Below, piece after piece: positions 9,209 to 17,972 of a DNA stretch of 64,000 nucleotides; position 1 is the stretch's first letter, and each line of letters starts with the position of its first letter. The DNA comes from Azospirillum sp. SYSU D00513 (GTDB lineage Bacteria; Pseudomonadota; Alphaproteobacteria; Azospirillales; Azospirillaceae). Both the position numbers and the translations under genes were made by a program. The DNA is taken from positions 16,012 through 80,011 of the forward strand of contig NZ_JAFIQV010000034.1 in the NCBI RefSeq assembly GCF_017356015.1, read 5' to 3'. The notes under the pieces were generated by a model. The model had not been told where the DNA came from, ran no database searches, and was given only the letters and a program-made list of their open reading frames with translations.

Positions 9209-12200
9209 TCAGCCGCCGCCGGCGTCGACCTCGGCGATGTCGGACCTGCCGGTTTCGTTCTCACCCTGAGCCGGAGGCTCGGGGGGCAGCCGCCAGGGCG
9301 GTACGACGCGCGGCGGCCAAGCGAGGCCGTAATCCTCCGCCTCCAGCGTCAGGTTCGGATTGTAGTAGGGATCGGTCGCCGCGACGTGCGCCCAATGCTC
9401 CCTCATGTAGCCCACCTCGATCGCGAACTGGGCTAGGCGCTCGGGCTTCTCCGTACGGCCGCGCGAGGCGCCCTCATGGTGGTACAGCGCGGCGTGCGGG
9501 GTCCACAGCAGGCGGTACCCGCTCGCCCGCAGGCGTAGGCAGAGATCCACGTCGTTGAAGGCAACCTGGAGATGCTCCTCCTCGAAGCCGCCGGCCTCCT
9601 CGAAGACGGAGCGGCGCATGACCAGGCAGGCCGCCGTCATGGCGGAGAAATTCTGGGCCAAGGCCGCCCGGCCAGCGTAGCCGCGGGATCCGCGCGGAAG
9701 CCCCTTGTGCAGATGGCCGACTAGCGTGTGCAGCCCCAGTCCGACGCCGGCGTGCTGGACCGTGTCGTCGGGGTAGTAGAGCAGGGCTCCCACGGCGCCG
9801 ATCTCCGGCCGGAGCGCGTTCGCCGTCATCTCGGCGAGCCAGTGCGGGTCGATGACCTCGATGTCGTTGTTCAGGAAGCCCAGAACGCTTCCCCGCGCGT
9901 GCCGGACGCCGAAATTGTTGATCGCCGAGTAGTTGAAGGGCGCGTCGTAGGGGATGACGCGGGCCTTGCCCGTGCGCTCTAGCTCCGTGAAATAGGCCCG
10001 CGCCTCCTCGGTTGCGCTCCGGTTGTCGATGACGAGGATCTCGAAACCACCGGAATAGGCCGTCCTGTCGCGCAGGCTCTCCACGCACAGGCGCAACAGG
10101 TCGATCTTGTCCTTGGTCGGCACGATGATGCTGACCAGCGGCGCCGGCTCGGGCAGCGGATAGACGAGGTGGTTGGCCGTCCCGTCGAGCCAGGGCTCCA
10201 CCCGGACGGACCCCCCTTCTCCCGCTCCGGACCGCTCCGCCAGACGACGGGCGAGCAGGGCGCGTTCTCGGCCGCGCCGGGCCGTTTCCGCCGCCTCTTC
10301 CACCACGGTGCGATGGGAAAGGACGAAGGGGATGTGTCGCACCGGGGCCTCGCCCTCGCGCTCCAGCAGGAGGAGCGCTGCGGCGTAGGGCGCATCCTCC
10401 ACCGATGGCGCCAGCCCCGCTCCCGCCTCCAGCAGGGTCCGGCGCAGCACGATCAAGGGACCCAGATAGTTCTTCGCCTGGAAGAAGTCGGGGCTCCAGC
10501 CCGGCTTGAAGACGGGGTCCATCCGCTCCCCCCGGCCGTCCAGCCGGTCCTCGTCTGCGTAGAGCAGTTCCGTGTCCGGCTCGACCGCCAGACGGCAGGC
10601 CGCCATGAAGAGCGCATGCGGAGCTAGCCTGACCCCTGGCTCGACCCAGGCGATCCAGTCCCCGCACTCCCGCCCCCCGGCTGGTGCCAGGTCGGACAAC
10701 GCCGCCACGACGGTGACCCGCGGGTCATCCGCCATCCCGGTCGGCAGGGCCGCAGCATCGGCTGCGACCAGGACCAGCCGCCATCGTGGATGGAGCTGCT
10801 CCCGGACGCTGGAGACGCAAGCGGCCAGATCGGCCGGTGCCGCCGTCCCGGCGGGGATCACGACCGTGAAGCCGATTGGGAGGGCGGAGGCGCGCTCCCG
10901 GATGGCCGCGCGGTCCGTGTCGTCCAGGCTGTCGAAGCAGGCGATCCAATCCCGGTAGCCGAGCGCCGGCATGGCGTTCTCTAGCCGGATGACCTCCTCC
11001 ACCGCGCGCGCCAGCCCCGCCCGGCCGCCGGCCAGCCCGGCCAGCATCCTGCGGGGATGTCGTGCCGCCAGCAGCGCCAGCAGGGCCAGCCCTCCCATTG
11101 AGGTGGCCTCCAGCCGCTCCAGCCGGAAACGTCCCGGCCGGGCGAGCGGATCAAAGCGCAGGCCGCGCACCTCCAGGGGGAGGCGCAGGAATTGCGTGAT
11201 CCGGCCGGACCGCAAGGGCGGAAGGGCGAGCTTGCCGGCTTCCGAGGCACCCGCCCCGGCATCGACGTAAAGTTCGGGAACCAGGGGGTGGTCGATGCCC
11301 TGGCCGCCGTAGGACAGCCTCGTCCAGCCGCCCGGCAGCCGCCCGTCGATGGTCCGGACATCGAACTGCGGATCCTCGCCGGTGCTCCGGTACAGCCCGT
11401 CCTCTTCGGCGACCTCGGCAGAGATCCCGGCGGCGGGCACCAGGACCAGATCATGCCGCCGGTAATGGAGAAGCCTCACCACGCGCCGCGCCAGGCGGGC
11501 CGAGCGGCGCACTGGCCCACCCAGGCGCCAAGTGAAGGAGCGGTGGATCGCCTCGATGGCGCGTCCCTGCTCCTCAATGATCCGCTGCTGCTCCTCAATA
11601 ACGCGCTGTTTCTCGGCGCCCAGGGTCTGTAGGGCGTCGATGACCTGCTGCTTTTCCGTGTTCGCCACCTGGAGGGCATCGATCGCGCCCTGCTTTTCGG
11701 CATTGACCGCCTGCAGGGCGTCGATAGCCTGCTGCTTCTCGACGCTGACCGCCTGGAGGGCGTCGACGGCGCGCTGCTTCTCCACGTTCGCGTCTTCCAG
11801 GACGGCGAGCGCACGCTGCTTGTCGGCGTTTGCCGCCTCCAGGACCTCGACGGCCTCCTGCTTGCGCCGCCCATCCTCCTGGAGCATGGCGACCGTGCGG
11901 TCGGCTTCGATGAAGCTGCCGCGCGCCAGCATCGCCAGATCCGTGGCCAGGGGCGTGCCGGCCAGATAGGGCCGCAGCGCCCGGGCGTGGTTGAGCCCGA
12001 GCGTGGTGGTCTTGATCATGCTGCCGGCATCGACGCGATACCAGAACAGGGCGTCCGGCACCGTCAGGAGGCGGGCGCCGGCCAGCACGGCGCGGGCGAA
12101 GAACTCGTAATCTTCGTGCCCGACTCCGTAATCCTCACTGAAGCCGCCGAACCGGTGGAAGGCCTCGGTCCGGATCAGGGCGTTGGCGTCGCCGAAGCCG

Positions 12201-13753
12201 TTGAACAGCACCCCGACCTGGGCGGCCGGGCCGAAGAACAGGCGGCGTGTCTCCGGCAGGGGGCGGCCTTCGTCGTCTTGCCGCGAGAAGGTGTCATTGA
12301 AGCAGGTGACGATGTCAGCGCCGGACGCCCGGGCGGCGGCGGCCAGGACGGACAGTTCCTCCGGCTTCGCTAGGTTGTCGTCGTCCATGAACAGGAGGTA
12401 GGCGCCGGCTGCCGCAGATGCAGCCGCGTTGCGCGCTGCTCCCAGATAGCGGTTCGCTTGACGGATCAGGCGGAAGGCCGGAACCGGAGGCTCGGCTTCC
12501 AGCTCGTCCAGGAACCGCAGGGCCTCCGGGTCGTCGCTGCCGTCGTCGACGACCACTAGCTCGAAGGCCGGATGGGTTTGCGCGGCGATGCTGGCGACTG
12601 CTTGACGCAGAAGCCGGGGGCGGTTGAAGTGGGTGACGCAGACGCTCACCAGCGGCGGCCCGTCCTTTCCGGCCGGGGCGGAAGCAGGCGGAGCGGGCGG
12701 ATCAAGTTCTAGCCGCACCGCAGGCAGCGGCTCAGGCGGTGGAGCCTCCAGGGCCTCCAAAAGCCGGCTGGCGAGCTCCAAAGGCGGGCCGCAGGGCGCC
12801 AGTCCGGGAGCGAGGGCGGCCAGCTCGGCATGGCCGCGCCCAACGACCCGCAGCCGGGCGGCCCGGCACAAGACCGCTAGCCAAGCGGCATCCCGGACGG
12901 CGCCGGGCAGCACGGCGATGTCCGATCCTCGGAACAGATCCGGCAGGTCAGCGCTCTCGCCGGCCCGTACCGTCACCGTCTCCGCGGACCCGGCGAACAA
13001 CGCGCCGACGTCCGGGGAAGGGACGGCGGCCAGATCGACGATGGTCAGGCTCACCGGCCCCGGCAGACGGGGGCGCGCCTGGCGCAGCGCCTTTGCCAGG
13101 AATCGCAGTTCCGCCTCGGTCAGCTCCTCGCCGAGGGCCAGGACGCGCAGGCCGGCCGCTCCCGGCCGTAGGGTCGATTCCGCGGTCGACTCCGGATCAT
13201 CGAGGTCGATGGCCAGCAAAGCCGCTTCCGCCACGGAGCGGACACGGTCGGCGCGCGCCAAGCACTCGTCCTCCAGGAACAGGCGGCCCAGCGTGTCGGC
13301 CTGCGGGAAGCGCCCGCGCTCCAGCAGCAGCGCGCGGCTCGGGCCGGCGGACAAAATCCCGAAGGCCGTGCCCGTGAAGTCCCGGCCAGCGGCGCGGTCG
13401 AGAAGGCAATAGTAGGGCAGGCCGTACAGGTCCACCGCTTGGATCTCGCCGAAGCCTCGGCCTCGCGCCCAGCGGTGGAAGCGGTAGGCGAGCCGCGCGT
13501 AGAGGTTCCCCTCCAGGGACAGCTCCGGTTCCGGCGCCGTCTCGATGACAATGCCGTGCCGCCCGGCCAACCGCCGGAGCGCCCGCTCCGCCGGCTTGGG
13601 CAGGGGCTGTTCGGAGACGACGCAGGCTGTGACCGCGGCACCCTCCAGGGCGAGCGCGCGGCACAGGGCCAGCCCATGGCGCCAGGCGAGTGCTGCCTGC
13701 TCGTCGCTGCCCCAGGCGAGCGGAACGGCCGATGTCCGAAGCACCGCGGTCAT
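9209..13753 (-). CDS. Multidomain glycosyltransferase (three GT2-like domains plus coiled coil)
   Basis: 1514 aa using the ATG at 13753, which overlaps the upstream stop as ATGA; the frame is open further upstream but that would run deep into the neighbour. Residues 1-360 resemble a degenerate GT-B half. Residues about 365-610 are a GT2 domain (VSVCVTHFNRPRLLRQ, VVDDGSDD, LLFMDDDN, GHEDYEF). Residues about 631-728 are a 14-residue-periodic coiled coil, followed by a SFTWRLGGPVRR motif and a beta-rich linker. Residues about 955-1170 are a second GT2-like domain with weak motifs (YADEDRLD). Residues about 1204-1480 are a full GT2 domain (SIIVPTKDKIDLLRL, FLNNDIEV, NDVDLCLRLR). Such proteins build O-antigen-like or surface glycans. 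At least two active sites look intact. Confidence 0.85.
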   Translation of the reverse strand: MTAVLRTSAVPLAWGSDEQAALAWRHGLALCRALALEGAAVTACVVSEQPLPKPAERALRRLAGRHGIVIETAPEPELSLEGNLYARLAYRFHRWARGRGFGEIQAVDLYGLPYYCLLDRAAGRDFTGTAFGILSAGPSRALLLERGRFPQADTLGRLFLEDECLARADRVRSVAEAALLAIDLDDPESTAESTLRPGAAGLRVLALGEELTEAELRFLAKALRQARPRLPGPVSLTIVDLAAVPSPDVGALFAGSAETVTVRAGESADLPDLFRGSDIAVLPGAVRDAAWLAVLCRAARLRVVGRGHAELAALAPGLAPCGPPLELASRLLEALEAPPPEPLPAVRLELDPPAPPASAPAGKDGPPLVSVCVTHFNRPRLLRQAVASIAAQTHPAFELVVVDDGSDDPEALRFLDELEAEPPVPAFRLIRQANRYLGAARNAAASAAAGAYLLFMDDDNLAKPEELSVLAAAARASGADIVTCFNDTFSRQDDEGRPLPETRRLFFGPAAQVGVLFNGFGDANALIRTEAFHRFGGFSEDYGVGHEDYEFFARAVLAGARLLTVPDALFWYRVDAGSMIKTTTLGLNHARALRPYLAGTPLATDLAMLARGSFIEADRTVAMLQEDGRRKQEAVEVLEAANADKQRALAVLEDANVEKQRAVDALQAVSVEKQQAIDALQAVNAEKQGAIDALQVANTEKQQVIDALQTLGAEKQRVIEEQQRIIEEQGRAIEAIHRSFTWRLGGPVRRSARLARRVVRLLHYRRHDLVLVPAAGISAEVAEEDGLYRSTGEDPQFDVRTIDGRLPGGWTRLSYGGQGIDHPLVPELYVDAGAGASEAGKLALPPLRSGRITQFLRLPLEVRGLRFDPLARPGRFRLERLEATSMGGLALLALLAARHPRRMLAGLAGGRAGLARAVEEVIRLENAMPALGYRDWIACFDSLDDTDRAAIRERASALPIGFTVVIPAGTAAPADLAACVSSVREQLHPRWRLVLVAADAAALPTGMADDPRVTVVAALSDLAPAGGRECGDWIAWVEPGVRLAPHALFMAACRLAVEPDTELLYADEDRLDGRGERMDPVFKPGWSPDFFQAKNYLGPLIVLRRTLLEAGAGLAPSVEDAPYAAALLLLEREGEAPVRHIPFVLSHRTVVEEAAETARRGRERALLARRLAERSGAGEGGSVRVEPWLDGTANHLVYPLPEPAPLVSIIVPTKDKIDLLRLCVESLRDRTAYSGGFEILVIDNRSATEEARAYFTELERTGKARVIPYDAPFNYSAINNFGVRHARGSVLGFLNNDIEVIDPHWLAEMTANALRPEIGAVGALLYYPDDTVQHAGVGLGLHTLVGHLHKGLPRGSRGYAGRAALAQNFSAMTAACLVMRRSVFEEAGGFEEEHLQVAFNDVDLCLRLRASGYRLLWTPHAALYHHEGASRGRTEKPERLAQFAIEVGYMREHWAHVAATDPYYNPNLTLEAEDYGLAWPPRVVPPWRLPPEPPAQGENETGRSDIAEVDAGGG
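11570..11863 (-). repeat. 42-bp tandem repeat encoding 14-residue coiled-coil units
   Basis: Seven consecutive units of 14 codons begin with Lys-Gln, with consensus KQxAIDALQAVNAE. The first and last are more diverged. Leu/Ile/Val spacing fits two heptads per unit, so the array is a rigid coiled-coil rod between glycosyltransferase domains and a candidate for length variation. Confidence 0.85.
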
Positions 13754-14955
13754 TGGCCGAGGCGTTTGCGGATTTTGTAGGACAGATAGCGGCCGGTCCG
13801 CCGCGCAGTACCGGACAGGCCTTCCGTGCGGAGCGAGCGCCAGAGCTTCGCCGAATAGACTGGAAGCCAGCCCTGCTCGAAGGCTGCGGCGGGTTGGGCC
13901 GGCCGGGCCTCGGGCGCCGCGGCCGCGCTCAGACCGAAGAGCCGCACCGTTTCCTCGGCCGCGTCGGCCCAGCGGTACTTGCCGCGCGCGAAGCGGTAGC
14001 ACAACAGCGAATGCCGCCGCACCAGGCCGCGGTCGCGCGCGTAGGCGCGCAGCAGCGCCATCATCTCCGTGCCGTCAGCGGCGAGGATGGGCGTCATCTC
14101 CGGATGCGCTCCGGTATCGTAGGCGAGCCCGGCCGTGCCCAGGGCCTGCGCCTCCAGGAGCGGCAGGTTGCATCCCTCCCATTGGCTCGGCGAGATGAAG
14201 ACGTCGAGCGAGCGCAGATAGTCCGCGCGCTCCTCGTCGGTCGCATTGAGGTGGGTGATGATGCCGGCGACCCGGAAGGGCTCCGCATGCTCCGGCTCCC
14301 CCCGCCCCATGACGTGGGCCTCGAGGTCGATGCCGGCGGCGCGCGCCGCCGCCACGAGGTCGAGGAAGAGCTGCAGCCCCTTGTAGCGGGCCTCGCCGGG
14401 CCCGATGCGCATGAGCGTGCCGACCCGCAGGGGAGCGCCGTCGCCGAGCGGGAAGTCCTGCAACCCCTTGCTGCCGCGGTCGGGGACATGGTCGCAGCCG
14501 TTGAAGATCAGGTGGGAGCGCGGCCAGCCTATGTCGTGGCGGATGAAGTCGGAAATGGCGACGACCCCGGCGAGCGCGGGATAGACGTGCTCCTGCTTGT
14601 GCCGGATGATCCGCTCGCGCTCCTCGCGATCGTGCTCGAAAAAGAAGGGGCTGGGGTCCCCATGCTCCCAGGCCCAACAGGAGAAGCGGCCCTGAAGCTC
14701 CGGCAGCGCCTCGAAGAAGGGGGTGGTGTGGGCTACCAGCGTCCGAGCGCCGACGCTGTCGGCCAACTCGGCGATGGCTGCGGGCTGAGCCTCCACTTGG
14801 CGAATGTCGAGGTCGGCTAGGGTCCCGTCATGCTCCATGCAGCCGATGGTGACGGGGATGCCGCGGGCGGTCAGCCGGCGCGCCAGATTCTCGACCACCA
14901 CCGAAACCCCGAAGCCCCGGGACATGCGGTGACAAAGGAAAAGGAGTGCAGGCAT
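13750..14955 (-). CDS. Glycosyltransferase family 4
   Basis: 401 aa from the ATG at 14955 (MPALLFLCHRMSRGFGVSVV). The alternative ATG at 15018 would overlap the upstream gene by 34 bases and adds an unconserved leader. It has an N-terminal GT-B acceptor lobe, the FGVSVVVENLARRL loop, and the C-terminal donor lobe with MRIGPGEARYKGLQLFLD and the SPSQWEGCNLPLLEAQALG motif whose Glu contacts the nucleotide-sugar in GT4 enzymes. The stop overlaps the next start as ATGA, so translation is coupled to the 1514-aa protein. It is part of the leftward glycan operon; sugar specificity unknown. Confidence 0.85.
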   Translation of the reverse strand: MPALLFLCHRMSRGFGVSVVVENLARRLTARGIPVTIGCMEHDGTLADLDIRQVEAQPAAIAELADSVGARTLVAHTTPFFEALPELQGRFSCWAWEHGDPSPFFFEHDREERERIIRHKQEHVYPALAGVVAISDFIRHDIGWPRSHLIFNGCDHVPDRGSKGLQDFPLGDGAPLRVGTLMRIGPGEARYKGLQLFLDLVAAARAAGIDLEAHVMGRGEPEHAEPFRVAGIITHLNATDEERADYLRSLDVFISPSQWEGCNLPLLEAQALGTAGLAYDTGAHPEMTPILAADGTEMMALLRAYARDRGLVRRHSLLCYRFARGKYRWADAAEETVRLFGLSAAAAPEARPAQPAAAFEQGWLPVYSAKLWRSLRTEGLSGTARRTGRYLSYKIRKRLGQ

Positions 14956-14984
14956 GGGCTCGCGCAAGGGTTCCGGAAATGGGA

Positions 14985-15923
14985 TCAGAGGGCGAAGGCT
15001 TCGATGAAGGAGCCCCAACGGCGCATGAAGAGCTGGCGGTCACCCCAGTCCTCCGATCCCTTGGGGCGCGTGGCGTTCTCCAGGTGCAGGACTTGGCCCG
15101 CGTTGAGGATGGCGACGCCCCGCCCGAGCCGCTGGGCGGCAAGGCACAGCGCCACATCCTGGCATTCCGTGCGGTAGGCCTCGTCGAACCCGCCGATCTC
15201 CCGGAACAGGGACGACCGGATCATCACGCAGGCCGCCGTGACAGCTAGGCAGTCCCAGGACTCTTCCGCCCGCTCCGGCATCCGCGCACGCGCGTGCGGG
15301 TGGAAGCAGAAACCCCGCAGCGGGCCGTCGCGGAACACGTCGATGCCGGCATGCTGCACGGTCCCGTCGGGGAAGAACAGGCACAGCCCGGCCATGCCCA
15401 GTTCCGGCCGCCGGTCGAGCAGGCGAACCATGCCCATCAGGCAGTCCGGATGGTCCCGGATGACCACGTCGTTGTTGAGGAACAACGCGGTGTCGTACCG
15501 CGCGTGGCCGAAGAAGACCTGGTTGTTCGAGCGGGAGAAATGGTACTTCAGCCCGCGCACGGCCTTCACGAAGGGCGGCGCGCGGTCGTACAGCGCCAGC
15601 ACTTTCGGGTTGGTCGAGCCGGTGTCCCCGACCAGGACCTCGAAGCCGAGGCCAGCGGCGCGGAAGGACGGCTCCACCGCGACGAGGCTCTCGACCAGCG
15701 GCACGATCAGTTCCGGCTTGTCGAGGTTCAAGATGATGATCGACAGGCCGCGCGGCGCCTCCTGCCCGATGGCGGCCTGCTCGTCGGGCTGCTTGGCAGT
15801 TTCTACACGATCGGCATTCCTGGTGTCGGTGTAGGGGGCGAGCAGGGGATGCAGAGGCATTGAGTCCGGGGTGCGGTCGGGAACGGTCGGCTTCATAAGA
15901 TAGCCCGTCACCAGCCGCGTCAA
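14985..15923 (-). CDS. Glycosyltransferase family 2
   Basis: 312 aa. A GT-A fold GT2 domain starts near residue 58 (GLSIIILNLDKPELIVPLVE), with GDTGSTNP, the metal-binding FLNNDVVIRDHP and a C-terminal ECQDVALCLAAQRLG acidic motif. It resembles the C-terminal GT2 domain of the 1514-aa protein two genes downstream, including HAGIDVFRDGP. First gene of the leftward run, 29 bases before the GT4 gene. The start is uncertain: Met-10 (15896) or Met-22 would also keep the whole domain. Confidence 0.8.
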   Translation of the reverse strand: MTRLVTGYLMKPTVPDRTPDSMPLHPLLAPYTDTRNADRVETAKQPDEQAAIGQEAPRGLSIIILNLDKPELIVPLVESLVAVEPSFRAAGLGFEVLVGDTGSTNPKVLALYDRAPPFVKAVRGLKYHFSRSNNQVFFGHARYDTALFLNNDVVIRDHPDCLMGMVRLLDRRPELGMAGLCLFFPDGTVQHAGIDVFRDGPLRGFCFHPHARARMPERAEESWDCLAVTAACVMIRSSLFREIGGFDEAYRTECQDVALCLAAQRLGRGVAILNAGQVLHLENATRPKGSEDWGDRQLFMRRWGSFIEAFAL

Positions 15924-16293
15924 TCGCTTTCCACGGATGGCTTCCAGCCTATGGCGGCCCTTGTCCAGGGCCAGCCACGCGGGCGGCGGATGAAGCGGGA
16001 TCCTAGGATTTCAGGGCATTTCCCGGCTTGATTTCGGCGTTGAACGTCCATTCCCCGGTTTCCGCGTCATCAAGGGTGCGATACGCTCCCACTGATCATC
16101 CCTCAGCACCAAACGTTCTTTCGCTCCCAAGACCGTCTCCTAAAGAACGGTCTTGAATCATATTTCTTCGACGATGGAAATCCCAAGAGTCCACAGAACC
16201 TAGACGGAGGTGATAGCAGCAGGGGGCTTCTAGATTACCATTGTAAGGACATCGGCGGACCTATTACCGAAAAAGCGCGTCTGCCGTGTTCCA
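15924..16293. other. Gene-free stretch upstream of the glycosyltransferase run
   Basis: No supported gene. It should contain the promoter for the leftward glycosyltransferase genes, though no sigma-70 boxes stand out. A hairpin lies at 16128-16155. Confidence 0.5.
16128..16155. terminator. Hairpin, possible terminator of the 16294 gene
   Basis: caagaccgt pairs perfectly with acggtcttg around a 10-base loop. There is no clear T run on either strand, so it could equally be an RNA-end or protein-binding palindrome. It lies about 140 bases beyond the stop of the minus-strand RTX-like gene. Confidence 0.35.
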
Positions 16294-17295
16294 TCAGGAC
16301 GCAAATATGAAATCGTCACGCCCCAGTGTTCCTCGCGCCGCATCCAGCAGTGTCACGGTCGAGGTCACAAGCCCCGAGGCGCCATTCGTGAACGGAACAA
16401 CGACAGTTGCGTTTCCGTCTGTGTAGGTGATCTGGTTTTCGATATCGGCCCATGTCAACGCACGGGTAGAAAAGAGCGGACCGGTCGGGTCGTTAGGCAC
16501 GCTCATGCGGAACGACGAAACGTCGATGCGATCAATTTCATTCTGCCAGTCCTGAATGGTTATCTCACTCCCTCTATAGGCTGCGCGGTCCGAATAAATA
16601 AAGGCCTCGAAAACATCGGCGCCGGCACCTCCATACATCACTGGCGCTCGCAAGCGGTCATCGCCGGCCTCACCGTGGACTTCGGCCGGTCCGCCAGCGC
16701 GAAGCTCCGGGATACCCTGAGAATGGGTTGTCATCAACACTGAGTCATTGCCGGCTCCGGCATAAACAACATCACCCCTGCCAGGCGCATAAGTTCCGAG
16801 GTTGATCAAATCGTCACCGTCGCCGGACAGAACGAAGCTGGAGTCCCACGTGGTTATCGTGTCGTTCCCTACGGTGCCTTCGATCAGCGGCCGGCCTCGG
16901 AAGCTCCGCGTCTCGGTCTGGCCGAAAAGATCATAGTGCTGCATGCCGCTTGCGAATTGTCCGCTAGCGACCGCCAAGGCAACGTCAGGATTTGCCTGGA
17001 GATAGTAGTCCTCGGATAGGGATGCCGAAGCATCTCTTCCTTCCTTCATCCCGAATATAGTGAAGTGATGAAAACCAGTTACGAAATCACCTTCCTGGAT
17101 TCCCCGTGCAACATCGGGGTTTGTTTTGAGGTAATAAGACTCATCGAAGTAAGATGGCGCCGCTGTCCTCCTCCCCTCGGCGCGCCCAAAAAGATCGTAG
17201 TGCTGCTGTCCTGATGAGAATTGACCCGCATCCACTGCAGCTTTGACATCTGGATAATAAGATAAATAGAAAACTTCTGAAAGCATCTCCGCCAT
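16294..17295 (-). CDS. Secreted calcium-binding (RTX-like) protein with three YYLxxNPDV repeats
   Basis: 333 aa. The first 130 residues hold three tandem copies of a unit of about 43 residues: (Y/F)YLxxNPDVAxAVxxGxFxSGxxHYxxFGxxEGR. This repeat occurs in cyanobacterial and alphaproteobacterial surface and S-layer-associated proteins. From about residue 140 there are degenerate RTX nonapeptides (GTVGNDTI, LSGDGDDLINLG, VYAGAGNDSV, EAGDDRL, YGGAGADVFEAF). A beta-rich C-terminus ends in GRDDFIFAS. There is no N-terminal signal peptide, as expected for type I secretion. It stands alone on the minus strand; the exporter at 56.4-59.5 kb is a candidate. Confidence 0.8.
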   Translation of the reverse strand: MAEMLSEVFYLSYYPDVKAAVDAGQFSSGQQHYDLFGRAEGRRTAAPSYFDESYYLKTNPDVARGIQEGDFVTGFHHFTIFGMKEGRDASASLSEDYYLQANPDVALAVASGQFASGMQHYDLFGQTETRSFRGRPLIEGTVGNDTITTWDSSFVLSGDGDDLINLGTYAPGRGDVVYAGAGNDSVLMTTHSQGIPELRAGGPAEVHGEAGDDRLRAPVMYGGAGADVFEAFIYSDRAAYRGSEITIQDWQNEIDRIDVSSFRMSVPNDPTGPLFSTRALTWADIENQITYTDGNATVVVPFTNGASGLVTSTVTLLDAARGTLGRDDFIFAS

Positions 17296-17629
17296 TCCCT
17301 AGCAGCAACAAGACACAAAGCGCAGATTAAACCTATGATAACCGATCTGCAACGTCTGTTATTCTTGCGAAACGTGCTTCACCCGAATTGGAACACCGGA
17401 TCTTGCATCGCACGCCAAGGCGGAGATGTCCTGCCTCATCCTCTCCCTGTGTGACATCCCTCGGCCCTGAAGGACCGAGCTTCTCTCCCGCAAGCAGCGT
17501 CAAGCGGCCAGAGGAGACAAGGCGTTTGTCACACATCGAGCCTTCGTCATCGGCCTCAGCAACAGGTACTGCGCGAGGGTTTCCGAAGCGTGCAGGTCAG
17601 CGTCAGCCTGGACGCCTCCTGCTCCGTCT
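17296..17629. other. Gene-free stretch with an IS605-end-like hairpin
   Basis: No credible gene. At 17460-17479 the sequence ctcggccctgaaggaccgag folds into a short hairpin (one mismatch) resembling the terminal hairpins of IS200/IS605 and tnpB elements, but no transposase lies next to it. It may be a relic end, or a terminator or promoter-proximal palindrome for the 17295 gene. Confidence 0.4.
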
Positions 17630-17927
17630 GGCATCGGTGGCCCGATCCTCTGGCTCGACTGCGACATGATGGTCGCCGGCTCCCTGGAGACGTCCTTGGC
17701 GGAGCTGTTGGAGGCCATGGAACGGGCAAACGCGGCTTTCGCCGCCGCGCCAGACGCCGAGGGGAGCGATATTGCTGGTTTCGTGACGCTCTGGGGCGTT
17801 CCGCCTTTCGCTGTGGCGGTCCGGGCCGCAGGGATCGACCCTGGCGGCCCTATCTCCAACTCCGGTCTCTTCCTCTGCCGGTTGCCCGAGCCCTGGCCGG
17901 GGTGCGCGACCTTGGATGAGCATCGCT
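17630..17927 (+). pseudogene. Glycosyltransferase gene fragment (left part), split by IS200/IS605
   Basis: The translation (LWLDCDMMVAGSLE, then LWGVPPFAVAVRAAGIDPGG, NSGLFLC) is strongly similar to the central part of the intact gene at 28726-29664, and the DNA is also close. The N-terminal third is missing, the intact gene's PYLNSGLF has become PISNSGLF, and the frame runs into the insertion element. The rest of the homology resumes at 19689. Confidence 0.85.
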
Positions 17928-17972
17928 TAACATCTTCCCCACGGCTAAAGCCGGGAGATTTCCAAGAGTAGC

